Source: Agromyces sp. H66
GTDB taxonomy: Bacteria; Actinomycetota; Actinomycetes; Actinomycetales; Microbacteriaceae
NCBI RefSeq assembly: GCF_004959775.1
Contig: NZ_SJZG01000005.1
Location: 267,804-331,803 of the forward strand
Reading direction: 5' to 3'
Length of the DNA: 64,000 nt
Part shown: piece by piece, positions 24,077-32,895 of the stretch
Layout: the number at the start of each line of letters is the position of its first letter
Numbering within the stretch: the stretch's first letter is position 1
The notes under the pieces: model-generated
Database searches by the model: none
Told to the model about the DNA's origin: nothing
What the model saw: only the letters and a program-made list of their open reading frames with translations
Position numbers and translations under genes: made by a program

Positions 24077-24973
24077 ATGGCCGGCGGCATCCCGATCGTG
24101 ATCGAGGGGCTCAGCAAGCAGTTCGGCCCGGTCACCGCCGTCGACGACCTCAGCTTCACGGTGGAGCCGGGCCGGGTGACGGGCTTCCTCGGCCCGAACG
24201 GCGCCGGCAAGACGACGACGTTGCGCGTGCTGCTCGGGCTCGTGCGGGCGACGGCCGGCACGGCGACGTTCGGGGGCACCGCCTACCACGACCTGCCGCG
24301 GCCCCTCGAGACGGTGGGGGCCGCGCTCGAGGCGACCTTCCACCCCGGTCGCACGGCGCGGAACCACCTGAAGGTGTACGCCACGGCGGCGGGGCTGCCG
24401 GTCGAACGCGTGCAGCAGGTGCTCGAGATGGTCGGCATCGCCGAATTCGCCGACCGGCGGGTCGGCGGGTACTCGCTCGGCATGCGGCAGCGCCTGTCGC
24501 TCGCGTACACGCTCATCGGCGATCCGGGGGTGTTCGTGCTCGACGAGCCCATCAACGGGCTCGACCCCGAGGGCATCAAGTGGATCCGCGGCTTCCTGCA
24601 GTCGCTCGCCCGCGAGGGGCGCACGGTACTCGTGAGCTCGCACCTGCTGAGCGAGGTGCAGCAGAGCGTCGACGACGTGGTGATCATCTCGAAGGGGCGG
24701 CTCGTCAAGAGCGGCACGCTCACGAGCCTCGAACTCGAGGCGGCACCGCGCACGATCGTCGACTCCCCCGATCGCGAGAAGCTCTCCGAGGCCCTCGACG
24801 AGGCCGGGCTCGAGTATACCGAGGGCCGCGGCGGCTTCATCGTCGACGAGCCCGACCCCGGCCGGGTCGGCCATGCCGCGTTCCTCGGCGGCGTCGAGCT
24901 GAGCGCCCTGCATCGATTGAAGTCGGGGCTCGAGGAGTCGTTCCTCTCGCTGGTGGGCGGGGGTGAGGAGTGA
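24077..24973 (+). CDS. ABC exporter ATP-binding protein (DrrA/CcmA type)
   Basis: A 298-residue ATPase. Walker A is GPNGAGKTT near residue 39, the signature YSLGMRQRLSLAYTLIG near 135, Walker B VFVLDEPINGLDPEG near 154, and the switch His in VLVSSHLLSEVQQS. The C-terminal 80 residues form the variable extension of drug or lipid exporter ATPases. It is followed without a gap by an ABC-2-type permease and an AlkZ-like glycosylase gene, which points to export or resistance for a toxic compound rather than import. GGAG precedes the ATG. Confidence 0.9.
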   Translation: MAGGIPIVIEGLSKQFGPVTAVDDLSFTVEPGRVTGFLGPNGAGKTTTLRVLLGLVRATAGTATFGGTAYHDLPRPLETVGAALEATFHPGRTARNHLKVYATAAGLPVERVQQVLEMVGIAEFADRRVGGYSLGMRQRLSLAYTLIGDPGVFVLDEPINGLDPEGIKWIRGFLQSLAREGRTVLVSSHLLSEVQQSVDDVVIISKGRLVKSGTLTSLELEAAPRTIVDSPDREKLSEALDEAGLEYTEGRGGFIVDEPDPGRVGHAAFLGGVELSALHRLKSGLEESFLSLVGGGEE

Positions 24974-25806
24974 TGTCGTTCCTCCGCTCGATCGCGTCCG
25001 AGTTCCAGAAGGTGTTCACGACCCGCATGTGGTGGCTGCTCGCGCTGCTGCTCGTCGCCTACGTCCTCACGCTCGCCGGCGGCTTCGGCGCGTTCCTCGG
25101 ATGGGTCGTGCGCAATCCCGAGGCCGCGGCGGCCACCGGCGGCAACACGGCCGTTCCTCCCGGGGTCGACCTCCCGTCGCTCATCTACACCTTCGCGTCG
25201 TCGATCGGCTACGTGTTCCCGGTGCTGCTCGGGGCGCTCGCGGTCACCGGCGAGTTCCGGCACCGCACGCTCTCGCCCACGTTCCTCGCCGAGCCGCACC
25301 GCTCGGTCGTGCTCGGCGGCAAGTTCGTGTCGCAGCTCGTCGTCGGCGCCGGCTTGGGCGTCGCCGCCTTCGCCACCTCGGTCGGCGCCGGGGCCGCGGC
25401 GCTCGCGGCGTTCGATCTCGACACGGGCCTAGACCAGAGCGACACGTGGGCGCTCATCGGTCGCGGCGTGCTCGCGATGGCGCTGTGGGGCGCGATCGGG
25501 GTGGGCCTCGGAGCGCTCGTGCCGAACCAGGTGGCCGCGATCGTCATCGTCATCGCGTTCACGCAGTTCGTCGAGCCGATCCTCCGGCTCGCGGCATCCT
25601 TCAGCGACGTCACCGCGAGCATCGGCAGGTTCCTCCCCGGCGCCGCGAGCGACGCCCTGGTCGGCGCCTCGATCTACAGCATGATGTCGGCGGGGTCGGC
25701 GTCGGCGACGCTCGAGTGGTGGCAGGGCGGGCTCGTGCTGCTCGGCATCGCGGTCGTCGCGACCGTGATCGGCGGCGCCACGACGTGGCGGCGGGACGTG
25801 ACCTAG
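24973..25806 (+). CDS. ABC-2-type exporter permease
   Basis: A 277-residue integral membrane protein with about six hydrophobic segments (first near residues 19-45, last near 247-268). The loop after segment two, AVTGEFRHRTLSPTFLAEPHR, is the usual ABC-2 permease pattern. The ATG overlaps the ATPase stop codon (TGATG); a GTG one codon upstream is the alternative. It forms the channel for the ATPase encoded just before it. Confidence 0.85.
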   Translation: MSFLRSIASEFQKVFTTRMWWLLALLLVAYVLTLAGGFGAFLGWVVRNPEAAAATGGNTAVPPGVDLPSLIYTFASSIGYVFPVLLGALAVTGEFRHRTLSPTFLAEPHRSVVLGGKFVSQLVVGAGLGVAAFATSVGAGAAALAAFDLDTGLDQSDTWALIGRGVLAMALWGAIGVGLGALVPNQVAAIVIVIAFTQFVEPILRLAASFSDVTASIGRFLPGAASDALVGASIYSMMSAGSASATLEWWQGGLVLLGIAVVATVIGGATTWRRDVT

Positions 25807-25808
25807 CG

Positions 25809-26912
25809 GTGGACCTCGACGCGCTCCGAGCCCTCAGGTTGCGGGTGCAGGGTCTGCGGGCTCCGTTCGACGCCTCCGCGCCCGAGGTGGTGCGGCGGTT
25901 CGTCGCGGTGCAGGCGCAGGAGTACCTGCCGTCGCAGTGGGGGCTGGCCCAGCGCGTTGCCGACGATCGGCGACCGGATGCCGCCGCCGTCGCCGCGGCG
26001 ATCGATGCGGGCGACATCCTCCGCACGCACGTGCTGCGCCCGACGTGGCACTACGTGCACTCCGCCGACGCCCGATGGCTCCTGGAGCTCTCGACCGAGC
26101 GCGTCCACAAGCAGAACGCCCTGTACTACCGCCGCACGGGCGTCGAGGGCGAGGTCGCGACTCGCGGTCTCGACGTGCTCGCCGAGACGCTCGCCGGCGG
26201 CCATCGGACTCGCGCCGAACTGGCGGCAGCGCTCGAGGCCGCCGGCACGCCGTTCACCGGCATCGCGTTCACCTACCTGCTCATGCTCGCCGAGCTCGAG
26301 CGCGTGGCGATCAGCGGCACAGGCGTCGGCAAGCAGCGCACCCACGCGGCGTTCGACGAGCGCGTGCCGCCGTCGCCGCCGCGTCCGCGCGGCGAGGCCC
26401 TCGCCGAGCTCGCGGCGCGCTTCATCGCCTCCCGCGGCCCGGTCACCGAACGCGACTTCGCCGCCTGGTCGGGGTTCACGCTCACCGACGCCCGGCGCGC
26501 GTTCGCCGACGCGGCGCACGTCGCCGACGGGCGGCTCGAGACGGTCGAGGTCGACGGCACGCCGCATCACGTCGACGCGGCATCCGAACCGCCGGTGTCG
26601 GATGCCTCGAGGCCGGCGGTCGACCTCCTGCAGGCATACGACGAATACATCATGGGGTACGCGCCACCGCGGTCGTTCCTCCTGCCCGACGAGCTCGACA
26701 CGCTGCACGCGGAGTCCCCGGGGCATGCGCTGCTCATCGACGGCGTCATGGCCGGAAGGTGGGCGCCCGTCGTGCAGACCAGACGCGCCACCATACGCAT
26801 CGTCTCGTGGCGGAAGCGGTCGCCTGCGGAGGAACATGCGCTCGCGGCATCCGTCGCCGACCTCGAGCGCTTCCTCGGCGTCCCCGCCTCGGTGGAGCCG
26901 GCCGAGGACTAG
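25809..26912 (+). CDS. winged-helix AlkZ/YcaQ-family DNA glycosylase-like protein
   Basis: A 367-residue protein of the HTH_42 family. The first part has VRRFVAVQAQEYLPSQWGLAQ; QAQ fits the QxQ catalytic motif that AlkZ-type glycosylases use to remove bulky or cross-linking alkyl lesions. The segment ILRTHVLRPTWHYV (about residues 77-90) and the C-terminal DEYIMGYAPP and GVMAGRWAPV elements are family hallmarks. The GTG start lies 2 bp after the permease stop, so it is translated from the exporter mRNA. Position and motif together suggest a repair partner for a genotoxin exporter. Glycosylase activity itself is inferred from family. Confidence 0.8.
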   Translation: MDLDALRALRLRVQGLRAPFDASAPEVVRRFVAVQAQEYLPSQWGLAQRVADDRRPDAAAVAAAIDAGDILRTHVLRPTWHYVHSADARWLLELSTERVHKQNALYYRRTGVEGEVATRGLDVLAETLAGGHRTRAELAAALEAAGTPFTGIAFTYLLMLAELERVAISGTGVGKQRTHAAFDERVPPSPPRPRGEALAELAARFIASRGPVTERDFAAWSGFTLTDARRAFADAAHVADGRLETVEVDGTPHHVDAASEPPVSDASRPAVDLLQAYDEYIMGYAPPRSFLLPDELDTLHAESPGHALLIDGVMAGRWAPVVQTRRATIRIVSWRKRSPAEEHALAASVADLERFLGVPASVEPAED

Positions 26913-26984
26913 CAGTCGCGCGCCCCGCCGGTCGATCAGGCGCGCCGGCGCCGACTCGGAACCCGCCCGCCATTCCCCGCCCGC

Positions 26985-26990
26985 TACGGT
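26985..26990 (+). promoter_or_regulatory. -10 box of a leaderless promoter for the DUF1304 gene
   Basis: TACGGT, 6 nt before the ATG at 26997; no ribosome binding site. Confidence 0.5.
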
Positions 26991-26996
26991 GAATCC

Positions 26997-27377
26997 ATGG
27001 CTGTCATCGCGAGCATCTTCGTCGCCCTCGCCGCGCTCCTGCACGGCTACATCTTCCTCATGGAGAGCGTGTGGTGGACTCGGCCCGCGACGTGGAAGCG
27101 GTTCGGCGTCGCCGACCAGGCGCACGCCGACGCGACCAGGCCCATGGCCTACAACCAGGGGTTCTACAACCTGTTCCTCGGCATCGGCGCGGCCCTCGGA
27201 CTGGTCCTGTACTGGGCCGGCGCCGTGGCCGCGGGCACGACGCTCGTGCTGTTCACCACCGCGTTCATGGTGCTCGCCGCGGCCGTGCTCACGACCACGG
27301 GCCGCGGTTACCTGAGGCCCGCGCTCATCCAGGGAACACTGCCGCTCATCGGCTTCGTGCTGTTCCTGTTCGCCTGA
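26997..27377 (+). CDS. DUF1304-family membrane protein
   Basis: A 126-residue protein with four membrane segments (about residues 3-22, 54-73, 79-99, 107-125). The family signature is HGYIFLMESVWWTRP near residue 16 and NQGFYNLFLGIGAALGL near residue 54. Length is normal. The function of DUF1304 proteins is unknown. It ends 17 bp before a perfect hairpin and 22 bp before the stop of the convergent gene. Confidence 0.88.
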   Translation: MAVIASIFVALAALLHGYIFLMESVWWTRPATWKRFGVADQAHADATRPMAYNQGFYNLFLGIGAALGLVLYWAGAVAAGTTLVLFTTAFMVLAAAVLTTTGRGYLRPALIQGTLPLIGFVLFLFA

Positions 27378-27394
27378 GTCGGGCGTCGCCCGAC
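27378..27394. terminator. hairpin between convergent genes
   Basis: GTCGGGC-GTC-GCCCGAC, a perfect 7-bp GC-rich stem with a 3-nt loop, immediately after the DUF1304 stop and before the stop of the leftward gene. No T tract follows in either direction. Confidence 0.45.
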
Positions 27395-27399
27395 GATGA

Positions 27400-27771
27400 T
27401 CACTCGGCGGGCGACTCGGTGTCGTCGCCGAGCTTGAGCCGATCGATGAGCGCGGCGGCGTGGTTGGTGCTCAGGATGATGCGCGTGAACTCGCCGGCGT
27501 TCAACTCGAGCACGACCGCCTGGCGCTTGCCCTTGATGATGACGAAGTCGGAGCCGCCGTGGTACTTCCACACGCCGACGGCGACGACGAGCGGGATCTC
27601 GGTGCCTCGCCGACGGATGCCGCGGACCCAGACCCAGGGGTCGTCGGCGATGGTCGCCGACCGGATGTCATCGCGCCGCACCACGATGTCGTCGGAGCGC
27701 AGCGCGAGCGTCTTCTCGGCCGGAGTGAGGTGAACCTCGATCCGATCCGTGTGCACGCGAAGCTGGGCCAT
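27400..27771 (-). CDS. small protein of unknown function with a pleckstrin-like beta pattern
   Basis: A 123-residue protein rich in short beta strands: RIEVHLTPAEKTLAL, DIVVRRDDIRSATIADDP, then DFVIIKGKRQAVVLELN and a closing helix AAALIDRLKLG. This resembles small bacterial PH-like proteins, in which an Asp/Arg-rich strand pair precedes a helix, but I do not recognise a named family. No signal peptide or membrane segment. The ATG at 27769-27771 begins the conserved part. Confidence 0.7.
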   Translation of the reverse strand: MAQLRVHTDRIEVHLTPAEKTLALRSDDIVVRRDDIRSATIADDPWVWVRGIRRRGTEIPLVVAVGVWKYHGGSDFVIIKGKRQAVVLELNAGEFTRIILSTNHAAALIDRLKLGDDTESPAE

Positions 27772-27947
27772 GGTTCCATCCTGCCCGAGCCGCGTGCGAC
27801 GCGCAGAGTCGCCACCCCACAATGGCGTAACGGTTTCACCCCCTGAGTAGCCCGTGCCCCAACCTGGGTAACGCCTGCTCAGGCGCACGGCACCCCGGTT
27901 CGGCGACGATCGCATGGTCCCGATCCCTGCCGGAAGGAGCACCACGC

Positions 27948-28424
27948 ATGACCCGACCCGCACCACTCAGCGTGCCACTGGCCGCACTCGCACTCGCGAG
28001 CACCCTGCTGCTCTCCGCCTGCGGCGCTGCTGGCGGCGACGAGCGATCGGATGTCGCGGCCGAACCGTCTTCGGTCGACGCGACGACCGAGGCATCCACC
28101 ACCTCGCACGACCACACCACGGAGGACGGCGACTCGGTGGCGTTGCCCGCCGGATGGCCCGAGGACCTCCCGCTCGTCGAGGGCCGGGTGGTCTCCGCGA
28201 CCGTGGACGGCACCACCCTCGCGACGTACGTCGCCGTGACCGACCGCGATGCCGCGATGGCCGCGCTCGACGACCTCGAACAGCGCGGCTGGACGCGCGA
28301 GAGCTTCACCGAACTCGGCGCAACCGACTTCATCACCGTGCTCTCGGGGCCCTACGCCCCGACGCTCAACTATCGGGAGAGCTCCTCGGGGAACACGCTC
28401 GCGTACATCCTGACGATGGGCTGA
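27948..28424 (+). CDS. small lipoprotein of unknown function
   Basis: A 158-residue exported lipoprotein. The signal peptide ends in the lipobox LLLSAC (Cys near residue 25), followed by a 40-residue Ser/Thr/Asp/Glu/His-rich linker. The mature domain starts near residue 64 (ALPAGWPEDLPLVEGRVVSATVDGTT) and has an alpha-beta pattern with DAAMAALDDLEQRGW. It resembles lipoproteins that monitor or bind a surface ligand, but no family is recognised. GGAAGGAG precedes the ATG. Confidence 0.78.
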   Translation: MTRPAPLSVPLAALALASTLLLSACGAAGGDERSDVAAEPSSVDATTEASTTSHDHTTEDGDSVALPAGWPEDLPLVEGRVVSATVDGTTLATYVAVTDRDAAMAALDDLEQRGWTRESFTELGATDFITVLSGPYAPTLNYRESSSGNTLAYILTMG

Positions 28425-28467
28425 CCCGGCGCCGAGCGCGCCGCTCCCGGGCGACTCGCGTCGAGAT

Positions 28468-29799
28468 TCAGCTCGACGGTCGAGCGGATGCCGCAGCCCG
28501 CGCGGCCCCCTGGAGCGCGCCGATCACGCGGTCGATCGCGGCGTCGTCGTGCGCCGCGGTCACGAACCACGCCTCGAAGACCGACGGCGGCAGCGAGACG
28601 CCCGCGTCGAGCATCGCGTGGAAGAACGGCGGGTACCGCCACGCCTCCTGGCGCTGGACGCCGGCGTAGTCGCGCACCCCGGCCGACGCCGCCTCCTCGC
28701 CGAACACGAAGCTGAAGAGGTTGCCCGCATGCTGCACGCGGTGGGCGACGCCTTCGGCCGCGAGCGCCTCGGAGACGGCGGTGGAGATGGTCGAGGCCGC
28801 GGCGTCGAGCCGCTCGTACACCGCGGCATCCGCTGCCCTGAGGGTGGCGACGCCCGCGGCGACGGCGACCGGGTTCCCCGACAGGGTGCCCGCCTGGTAC
28901 ACGGGACCGAGCGGCGCGAGCTGCTGCATGATCTCGGCGCGACCACCGAGCGCGGCCACGGGCATTCCGCCGCCGATGACCTTGCCGAACGTCATGAGGT
29001 CGGGCGTGTACGCGGCGGCCTCGTGCTCGGCCTCCAGGCCCCACCAGCCGGCGCCCGACACGCGGAAGCCCGTGAGCACCTCGTCGGAGATCACGAGCGC
29101 GCCGTGCTCGTGCGCGAGGTCGACGAGGGCGCGGTTGAAGCCCGGCTCGGGCGGCACGACCCCCATGTTCGCCGCGGCGGCCTCGACGATGACCGCGGCG
29201 ATGCGGTCGCCGTGCTCGGCGAAGACCAGGCGCAGCGCGTCGAGGTCGTTGTAGGGCACGACGAGCGTGAGCGCGGCGATGGCGGCGGGGACGCCGGCCG
29301 AGCCGGGCAGCGCGAACGTCGCGAGGCCCGACCCGGCCTCGGCGAGAAGCCCGTCTGAGTGACCGTGGTAGTGGCCGGCGAACTTCACGAGCACGTCGCG
29401 CCCGGTGAAGCCGCGGGCGAGGCGAATGGCGCTCATGGTCGCCTCGGTGCCCGTCGACACGAGGCGGAGCTGCTCCACCGGCGCCACGCGTTGTTCGACG
29501 AGCTCGGCGAGCTCGGTCTCGGCGGGCGTCGAGGCGCCGAACGAAAGACCGCGGCTCGCGGCATCCGTCACCGCCTCGATGACCCGGGGATCGGCGTGGC
29601 CGAGGATCGCCGGACCCCAGCCGGCCACGAGGTCGACGTACTCGCGACCCTCGGCATCGGTGACGTACGGCCCGCGCGCGGAGACGAGGAATCGAGGCGT
29701 GCCGCCCACCGAGCGGAACGCGCGCACGGGCGAGTTCACGCCGCCCGGAATCGCGGCCTGCGCGCGGGCGAAGAGCTCGGCGTTCGTGGCGGCGCTCAC
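28468..29799 (-). CDS. hemL: glutamate-1-semialdehyde 2,1-aminomutase
   Basis: A 443-residue PLP enzyme that converts glutamate-1-semialdehyde to 5-aminolevulinate, the first committed tetrapyrrole precursor. Seen are [12 protein letters not shown] near residue 17, the phosphate-binding [17 protein letters not shown] near 112, [10 protein letters not shown] near 140, and the PLP lysine in [18 protein letters not shown] near 263. The GTG start overlaps the stop of hemB (GTGA). It is the last gene of the leftward haem operon. The substrate is supplied by HemA encoded at 44626-45996. Confidence 0.95.
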   Translation of the reverse strand: MSAATNAELFARAQAAIPGGVNSPVRAFRSVGGTPRFLVSARGPYVTDAEGREYVDLVAGWGPAILGHADPRVIEAVTDAASRGLSFGASTPAETELAELVEQRVAPVEQLRLVSTGTEATMSAIRLARGFTGRDVLVKFAGHYHGHSDGLLAEAGSGLATFALPGSAGVPAAIAALTLVVPYNDLDALRLVFAEHGDRIAAVIVEAAAANMGVVPPEPGFNRALVDLAHEHGALVISDEVLTGFRVSGAGWWGLEAEHEAAAYTPDLMTFGKVIGGGMPVAALGGRAEIMQQLAPLGPVYQAGTLSGNPVAVAAGVATLRAADAAVYERLDAAASTISTAVSEALAAEGVAHRVQHAGNLFSFVFGEEAASAGVRDYAGVQRQEAWRYPPFFHAMLDAGVSLPPSVFEAWFVTAAHDDAAIDRVIGALQGAARAAASARPSS

Positions 29800-30794
29800 G
29801 CGAGGTCCCCGTTGCGGATCCAGCCGGCGAGCTCGGTCGCCCAGTACGTGAGCACGACGTCGGCTCCGGCGCGACGGATGCCGCGCACCGACTCGATGAC
29901 GGCGCGTTTGCGGTCGATCCAGCCGTGCGCCGCGGCGGCCTCGATCATGGCGTACTCCCCCGAGACCTGGTATGCCCACACCGGCACCTCGGATGCCGCG
30001 GCCACGTCGGCGAGCACGTCGAGGTAGCTTCCGGCGGGCTTCACCATGACGATGTCGGCGCCCTCCTCGATGTCGATCATCGCCTCGCGCAACCCCTCAC
30101 GGCGGTTACCGGGATCGAGCTGGTACGAGCGGCGGTCGCCCTCGAGGGTCGACTCGACCGCGTCGCGGAACGGGCCGTAGAAGGCCGACGCGTACTTGGC
30201 CGAGTAGGCGAGGATCGCGACATCCGTGAAGTCCTGGTCGTCGAGGGCCTCGCGCACGGCGGCGACCTGGCCGTCCATCATGCCGGAGAGGCCCAGGAGC
30301 TCGGAGCCCGAGCGCGCCTGCTCGAGGGCCATCGCGGAATAGCGCACGAGCGTCGAGTCGTTGTCGACGTGGCCGCGGTCGTCGAGCACCCCGCAGTGCC
30401 CGTGGTCGGTGAACTCGTCGAGGCAGAGGTCGGTCTGAACGAGCAGCCGACCGGCGGATGCCTCGACCGCGACCCTGGTGGCCACGTTCAGGATGCCGTC
30501 GGGGTCGGTCGCGCCCGAGCCGCGCGCGTCACGCTGCTCGGGAACGCCGAACAGCATCACACCGCCGACACCCGCGGCCGCGGCATCCGCCACCGCCTCG
30601 GGAAGGCTCTCGAGCGAGTGCTGGACGACCCCCGGCATCGACGCGATGGGCACCGGGGCGCTCACGCCCTCGCGCACGAAGATCGGCAGCACGAGCTCGG
30701 CCGGATGCAGGCGGGTCTCGGAGACGAGGCGACGCATCGCGGGAGACTCCCGGAGGCGGCGCGGGCGGACGCGGGGCAGGGGCGCGGAACTCAC
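29796..30794 (-). CDS. hemB: porphobilinogen synthase (5-aminolevulinate dehydratase)
   Basis: A 332-residue enzyme that condenses two 5-aminolevulinates to porphobilinogen. Both Schiff-base lysines are seen: [18 protein letters not shown] (about residue 195) and [10 protein letters not shown] (about residue 250). The metal loop reads [15 protein letters not shown]: relative to zinc enzymes with three Cys, the middle one is Asp, giving a mixed Cys-Asp-Cys site. The GTG at 30792-30794 has TAGGCT 6 nt before it and no ribosome binding site, so hemB may start its own leaderless transcript despite lying downstream of hemD. Confidence 0.95.
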   Translation of the reverse strand: MSSAPLPRVRPRRLRESPAMRRLVSETRLHPAELVLPIFVREGVSAPVPIASMPGVVQHSLESLPEAVADAAAAGVGGVMLFGVPEQRDARGSGATDPDGILNVATRVAVEASAGRLLVQTDLCLDEFTDHGHCGVLDDRGHVDNDSTLVRYSAMALEQARSGSELLGLSGMMDGQVAAVREALDDQDFTDVAILAYSAKYASAFYGPFRDAVESTLEGDRRSYQLDPGNRREGLREAMIDIEEGADIVMVKPAGSYLDVLADVAAASEVPVWAYQVSGEYAMIEAAAAHGWIDRKRAVIESVRGIRRAGADVVLTYWATELAGWIRNGDLA

Positions 30795-30800
30795 CCGAAC

Positions 30801-30806
30801 AGCCTA
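30801..30806 (-). promoter_or_regulatory. -10 box of an internal leaderless hemB promoter
   Basis: TAGGCT on the minus strand, 6 nt before the GTG of hemB. It would allow hemB-hemL to be transcribed separately from hemQ-hemD. Confidence 0.5.
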
Positions 30807-30845
30807 CGCGCGGCCGGCTGGGCGCACGCCGCTGAGTGATCTCGC

Positions 30846-30913
30846 CGAGCGCGTGCAGATGCGACGAACGCAATTGCATCCGCGTGCGCGCTGGTCGGAT
30901 CTGCACGCGCTCG
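30846..30913. repeat. long inverted repeat upstream of hemB (attenuator- or terminator-like)
   Basis: Perfect 15-bp arms (CGAGCGCGTGCAGAT at 30846-30860 and its complement at 30899-30913) enclose 38 nt. With a one-base bulge the stem extends by about four more base pairs on the outside. No T run follows on the minus strand. It lies about 50-120 bp before the hemB start, in the untranslated gap after hemD. Confidence 0.6.
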
Positions 30914-31099
30914 CGAGACCGCCCGACGCTCAGGCGCGCTCCGTTCGCGCCGGCGGTCGCGTTCTCGCGTCCCAATGCGTGGCCTGGCTCCGCCGAGCGT
31001 GCAGTCGACGCCCTCGCCGGGGCCACAACTGCACTCTCGACGGGATTGATTCAGGCGCGGATGGGTGAGAGGTCGGGTCTGGGGAACGAGCGAGGGCCG

Positions 31100-31918
31100 T
31101 CAGGCGTTGGCGGTCGCGGCCTCGACGACCGCGTCGATGAGCGACTCCGCGGTGCGCTCGCGTGCGATGACGTCGACGCGCAGGCCCACCGCCGCGGCAT
31201 CCTTCTTCGTCTGCGGACCGATCGCGGCGACGAGCGTCGTCTCGGGGATGGGGCCGAGCTGCTGCTGCACCTGCTCGGCGACGCTGCCGGATGTCACGAG
31301 CACCGCGTTCACGCGGCCGGCGCGCACGTCTTCGACGACCTTCGGCGCGACGGGCACGCCCACGGTGCGGTAGGCGACGACCGCCTCGACGTGGTGACCG
31401 GCCCTGGCGAGGCCCACCGAGAGGATCTGCTTCGCGATCGCCGAGCGCAGGGCGAGCACGCGGAGCCCGCGCTGCCCACCGGTGGCGGCCTCCCACTCCT
31501 CGAGGAGGCCACGTGCCGAGTTCTCCTCGGAGGGCACGATGTCGGCGCGGTACCCGGCGGCGATCAGCGCCGCGGCCGTGGTCTCGCCGACGGCCGCCAC
31601 GAGCGTGTTGTCGGGGATCACGGCGCCGTACGACGACAGCACGTCGACCGTGGTCGCGCTCGTGACCGTCACCCAGTCGAACTCCCCCGCGGCGAGCTTG
31701 GCGAGCGCCGCCTCGAGAGCGGGCTGGTCGTCGGTCGGGGCGAAGTTGATGAGCGGCGCCACGATCGGCGACGCGCCCCTCGCGCGCAGGGCTGCGGCCA
31801 CGCCGTCGCCCCACGGGCCGCCCCGGGGCACGAGCACGCGCCAGCCGGCCAACGGCTTGCCGTCGTGGAAGGGCAGGTTGATGGCACCCGTCAGCGCTTC
31901 CGCTTCGAATTCGCTCAT
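31100..31918 (-). CDS. hemD: uroporphyrinogen-III synthase
   Basis: A 272-residue two-domain protein that closes hydroxymethylbilane to uroporphyrinogen III. HemD sequences diverge strongly, but the hallmarks are present: WRVLVPRGGPWGDGVAAALRARG near residue 26, TVTSATTVDVLSS near 83, AAVGETTAAALIAAG near 108, and the second-half VLVTSGSVAEQVQQ with AAIGPQTKKDAAAVGL near the end. Its position, with its ATG overlapping the hemC stop (ATGA), supports the call. Confidence 0.9.
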   Translation of the reverse strand: MSEFEAEALTGAINLPFHDGKPLAGWRVLVPRGGPWGDGVAAALRARGASPIVAPLINFAPTDDQPALEAALAKLAAGEFDWVTVTSATTVDVLSSYGAVIPDNTLVAAVGETTAAALIAAGYRADIVPSEENSARGLLEEWEAATGGQRGLRVLALRSAIAKQILSVGLARAGHHVEAVVAYRTVGVPVAPKVVEDVRAGRVNAVLVTSGSVAEQVQQQLGPIPETTLVAAIGPQTKKDAAAVGLRVDVIARERTAESLIDAVVEAATANA

Positions 31919-32895
31919 CGCGACTCCTCAGGTGGTGCAAGTTCGGCGGCGCCATTGCCGAGGAGTTCCGCGACGACCCGATCGGCGACGTCGCGTGCCG
32001 CATCCGCCAGATCGGCGGCCGAGCGGCTGTCGGGGGTCGCGGCGTGCGAGCTCGTCAGCCTCCGCGTCCCGTCGGCACTGTACACGTTCGCGCTGAGGAA
32101 CAGAAGTTCGTCGTCGACGAACGCGGTCACGCCGACCGGTGCCGCGCAGCCGGCCTCGAGTCCCGCGAGCACGAGACGTTCGGCGAGGGCCGTGGCCCGG
32201 CTCGTACCGTGGTCGATGGATTCGAGGGCGCGTTCCAGTGCGCGGTCACCGCGCTCGCGCCGCACCTCGATGGCGAGCGCGCCCTGTCCGGCGGCGGTGG
32301 GCCACTCGTCGAGCGAGAGCAGTTCGGTCGCGGCATCCGCTCGACCGAGGCGGCCGAGGCCCGCGGCGGCGAGCAGCACGGCGTCGAGTTCGCCCGACTC
32401 GACCTTGGCGAGGCGCGTGTCGACGTTGCCGCGGATGTCGACGGGGGTGACATCGGGCCGCGCCGCACGCAGCTGCGCGATGCGGCGGGGAGACCCGGTG
32501 CCGATGCGCGCACCCTCGGGCAGGGTCGCGAGCGTGAGGCCGTCGCGGGCGCAGAGCGCGTCCCGGGCGTCGGCGCGCTTCGGCACCGCCCCGAGGCGCA
32601 GGCCCGGGTGCTCGGCGGTCGGCAGGTCCTTCAGCGAGTGCACCACGACGTCGCACTCGCCGCGCAGGAGCGCCTCGCGCAGTGCGGCGGCGAACACGCC
32701 GGTGCCGCCGAGCGAGGCGAGCGACGCGCGCGACGTGTCGCCCTCCGTCGTCACCGGCACGAGCTCGACCTGCGCCTTCGCGGCCTTCGCGATGCGCTCG
32801 GCCACCTGCGTGGTCTGCGCCATCGCGAGGGCGCTCGCACGGGTGCCCACTCGGATCGTGCCCGCCGTGCCCGCCGTGCCCGCCGCGCGGCTCAC
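31915..32895 (-). CDS. hemC: hydroxymethylbilane synthase (porphobilinogen deaminase)
   Basis: A 326-residue enzyme that polymerises four porphobilinogens. It starts with IRVGTRASALAMAQTTQVAE and has VVHSLKDLPT near residue 82 and RRIAQLRAARPDV near 132. The cysteine that carries the dipyrromethane cofactor is in LEAGCAAPVG near residue 243. The GTG start overlaps the hemH stop (GTGA). An Ala/Gly/Thr repeat precedes the conserved start by about ten residues. Confidence 0.95.
   Translation of the reverse strand: MSRAAGTAGTAGTIRVGTRASALAMAQTTQVAERIAKAAKAQVELVPVTTEGDTSRASLASLGGTGVFAAALREALLRGECDVVVHSLKDLPTAEHPGLRLGAVPKRADARDALCARDGLTLATLPEGARIGTGSPRRIAQLRAARPDVTPVDIRGNVDTRLAKVESGELDAVLLAAAGLGRLGRADAATELLSLDEWPTAAGQGALAIEVRRERGDRALERALESIDHGTSRATALAERLVLAGLEAGCAAPVGVTAFVDDELLFLSANVYSADGTRRLTSSHAATPDSRSAADLADAARDVADRVVAELLGNGAAELAPPEESR

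Larger units (their letters stand above)
30795..31099. other. 305-bp non-coding gap inside the haem gene run
   Basis: This is the only gap in the hemQ-to-hemL run; all other junctions overlap. Apart from the hemB -10 box at its left end and the long inverted repeat at 30846-30913, I see no open frame with a start signal, no tRNA and no recognisable riboswitch. Confidence 0.6.

Noticed and set aside
27842..27883. Inverted repeat CCTGAGTAG ... CTGCTCAGG before the small lipoprotein gene
   Set aside because: One mismatch in 9-bp arms and no matching promoter; could be an operator but the evidence is too thin for a feature.
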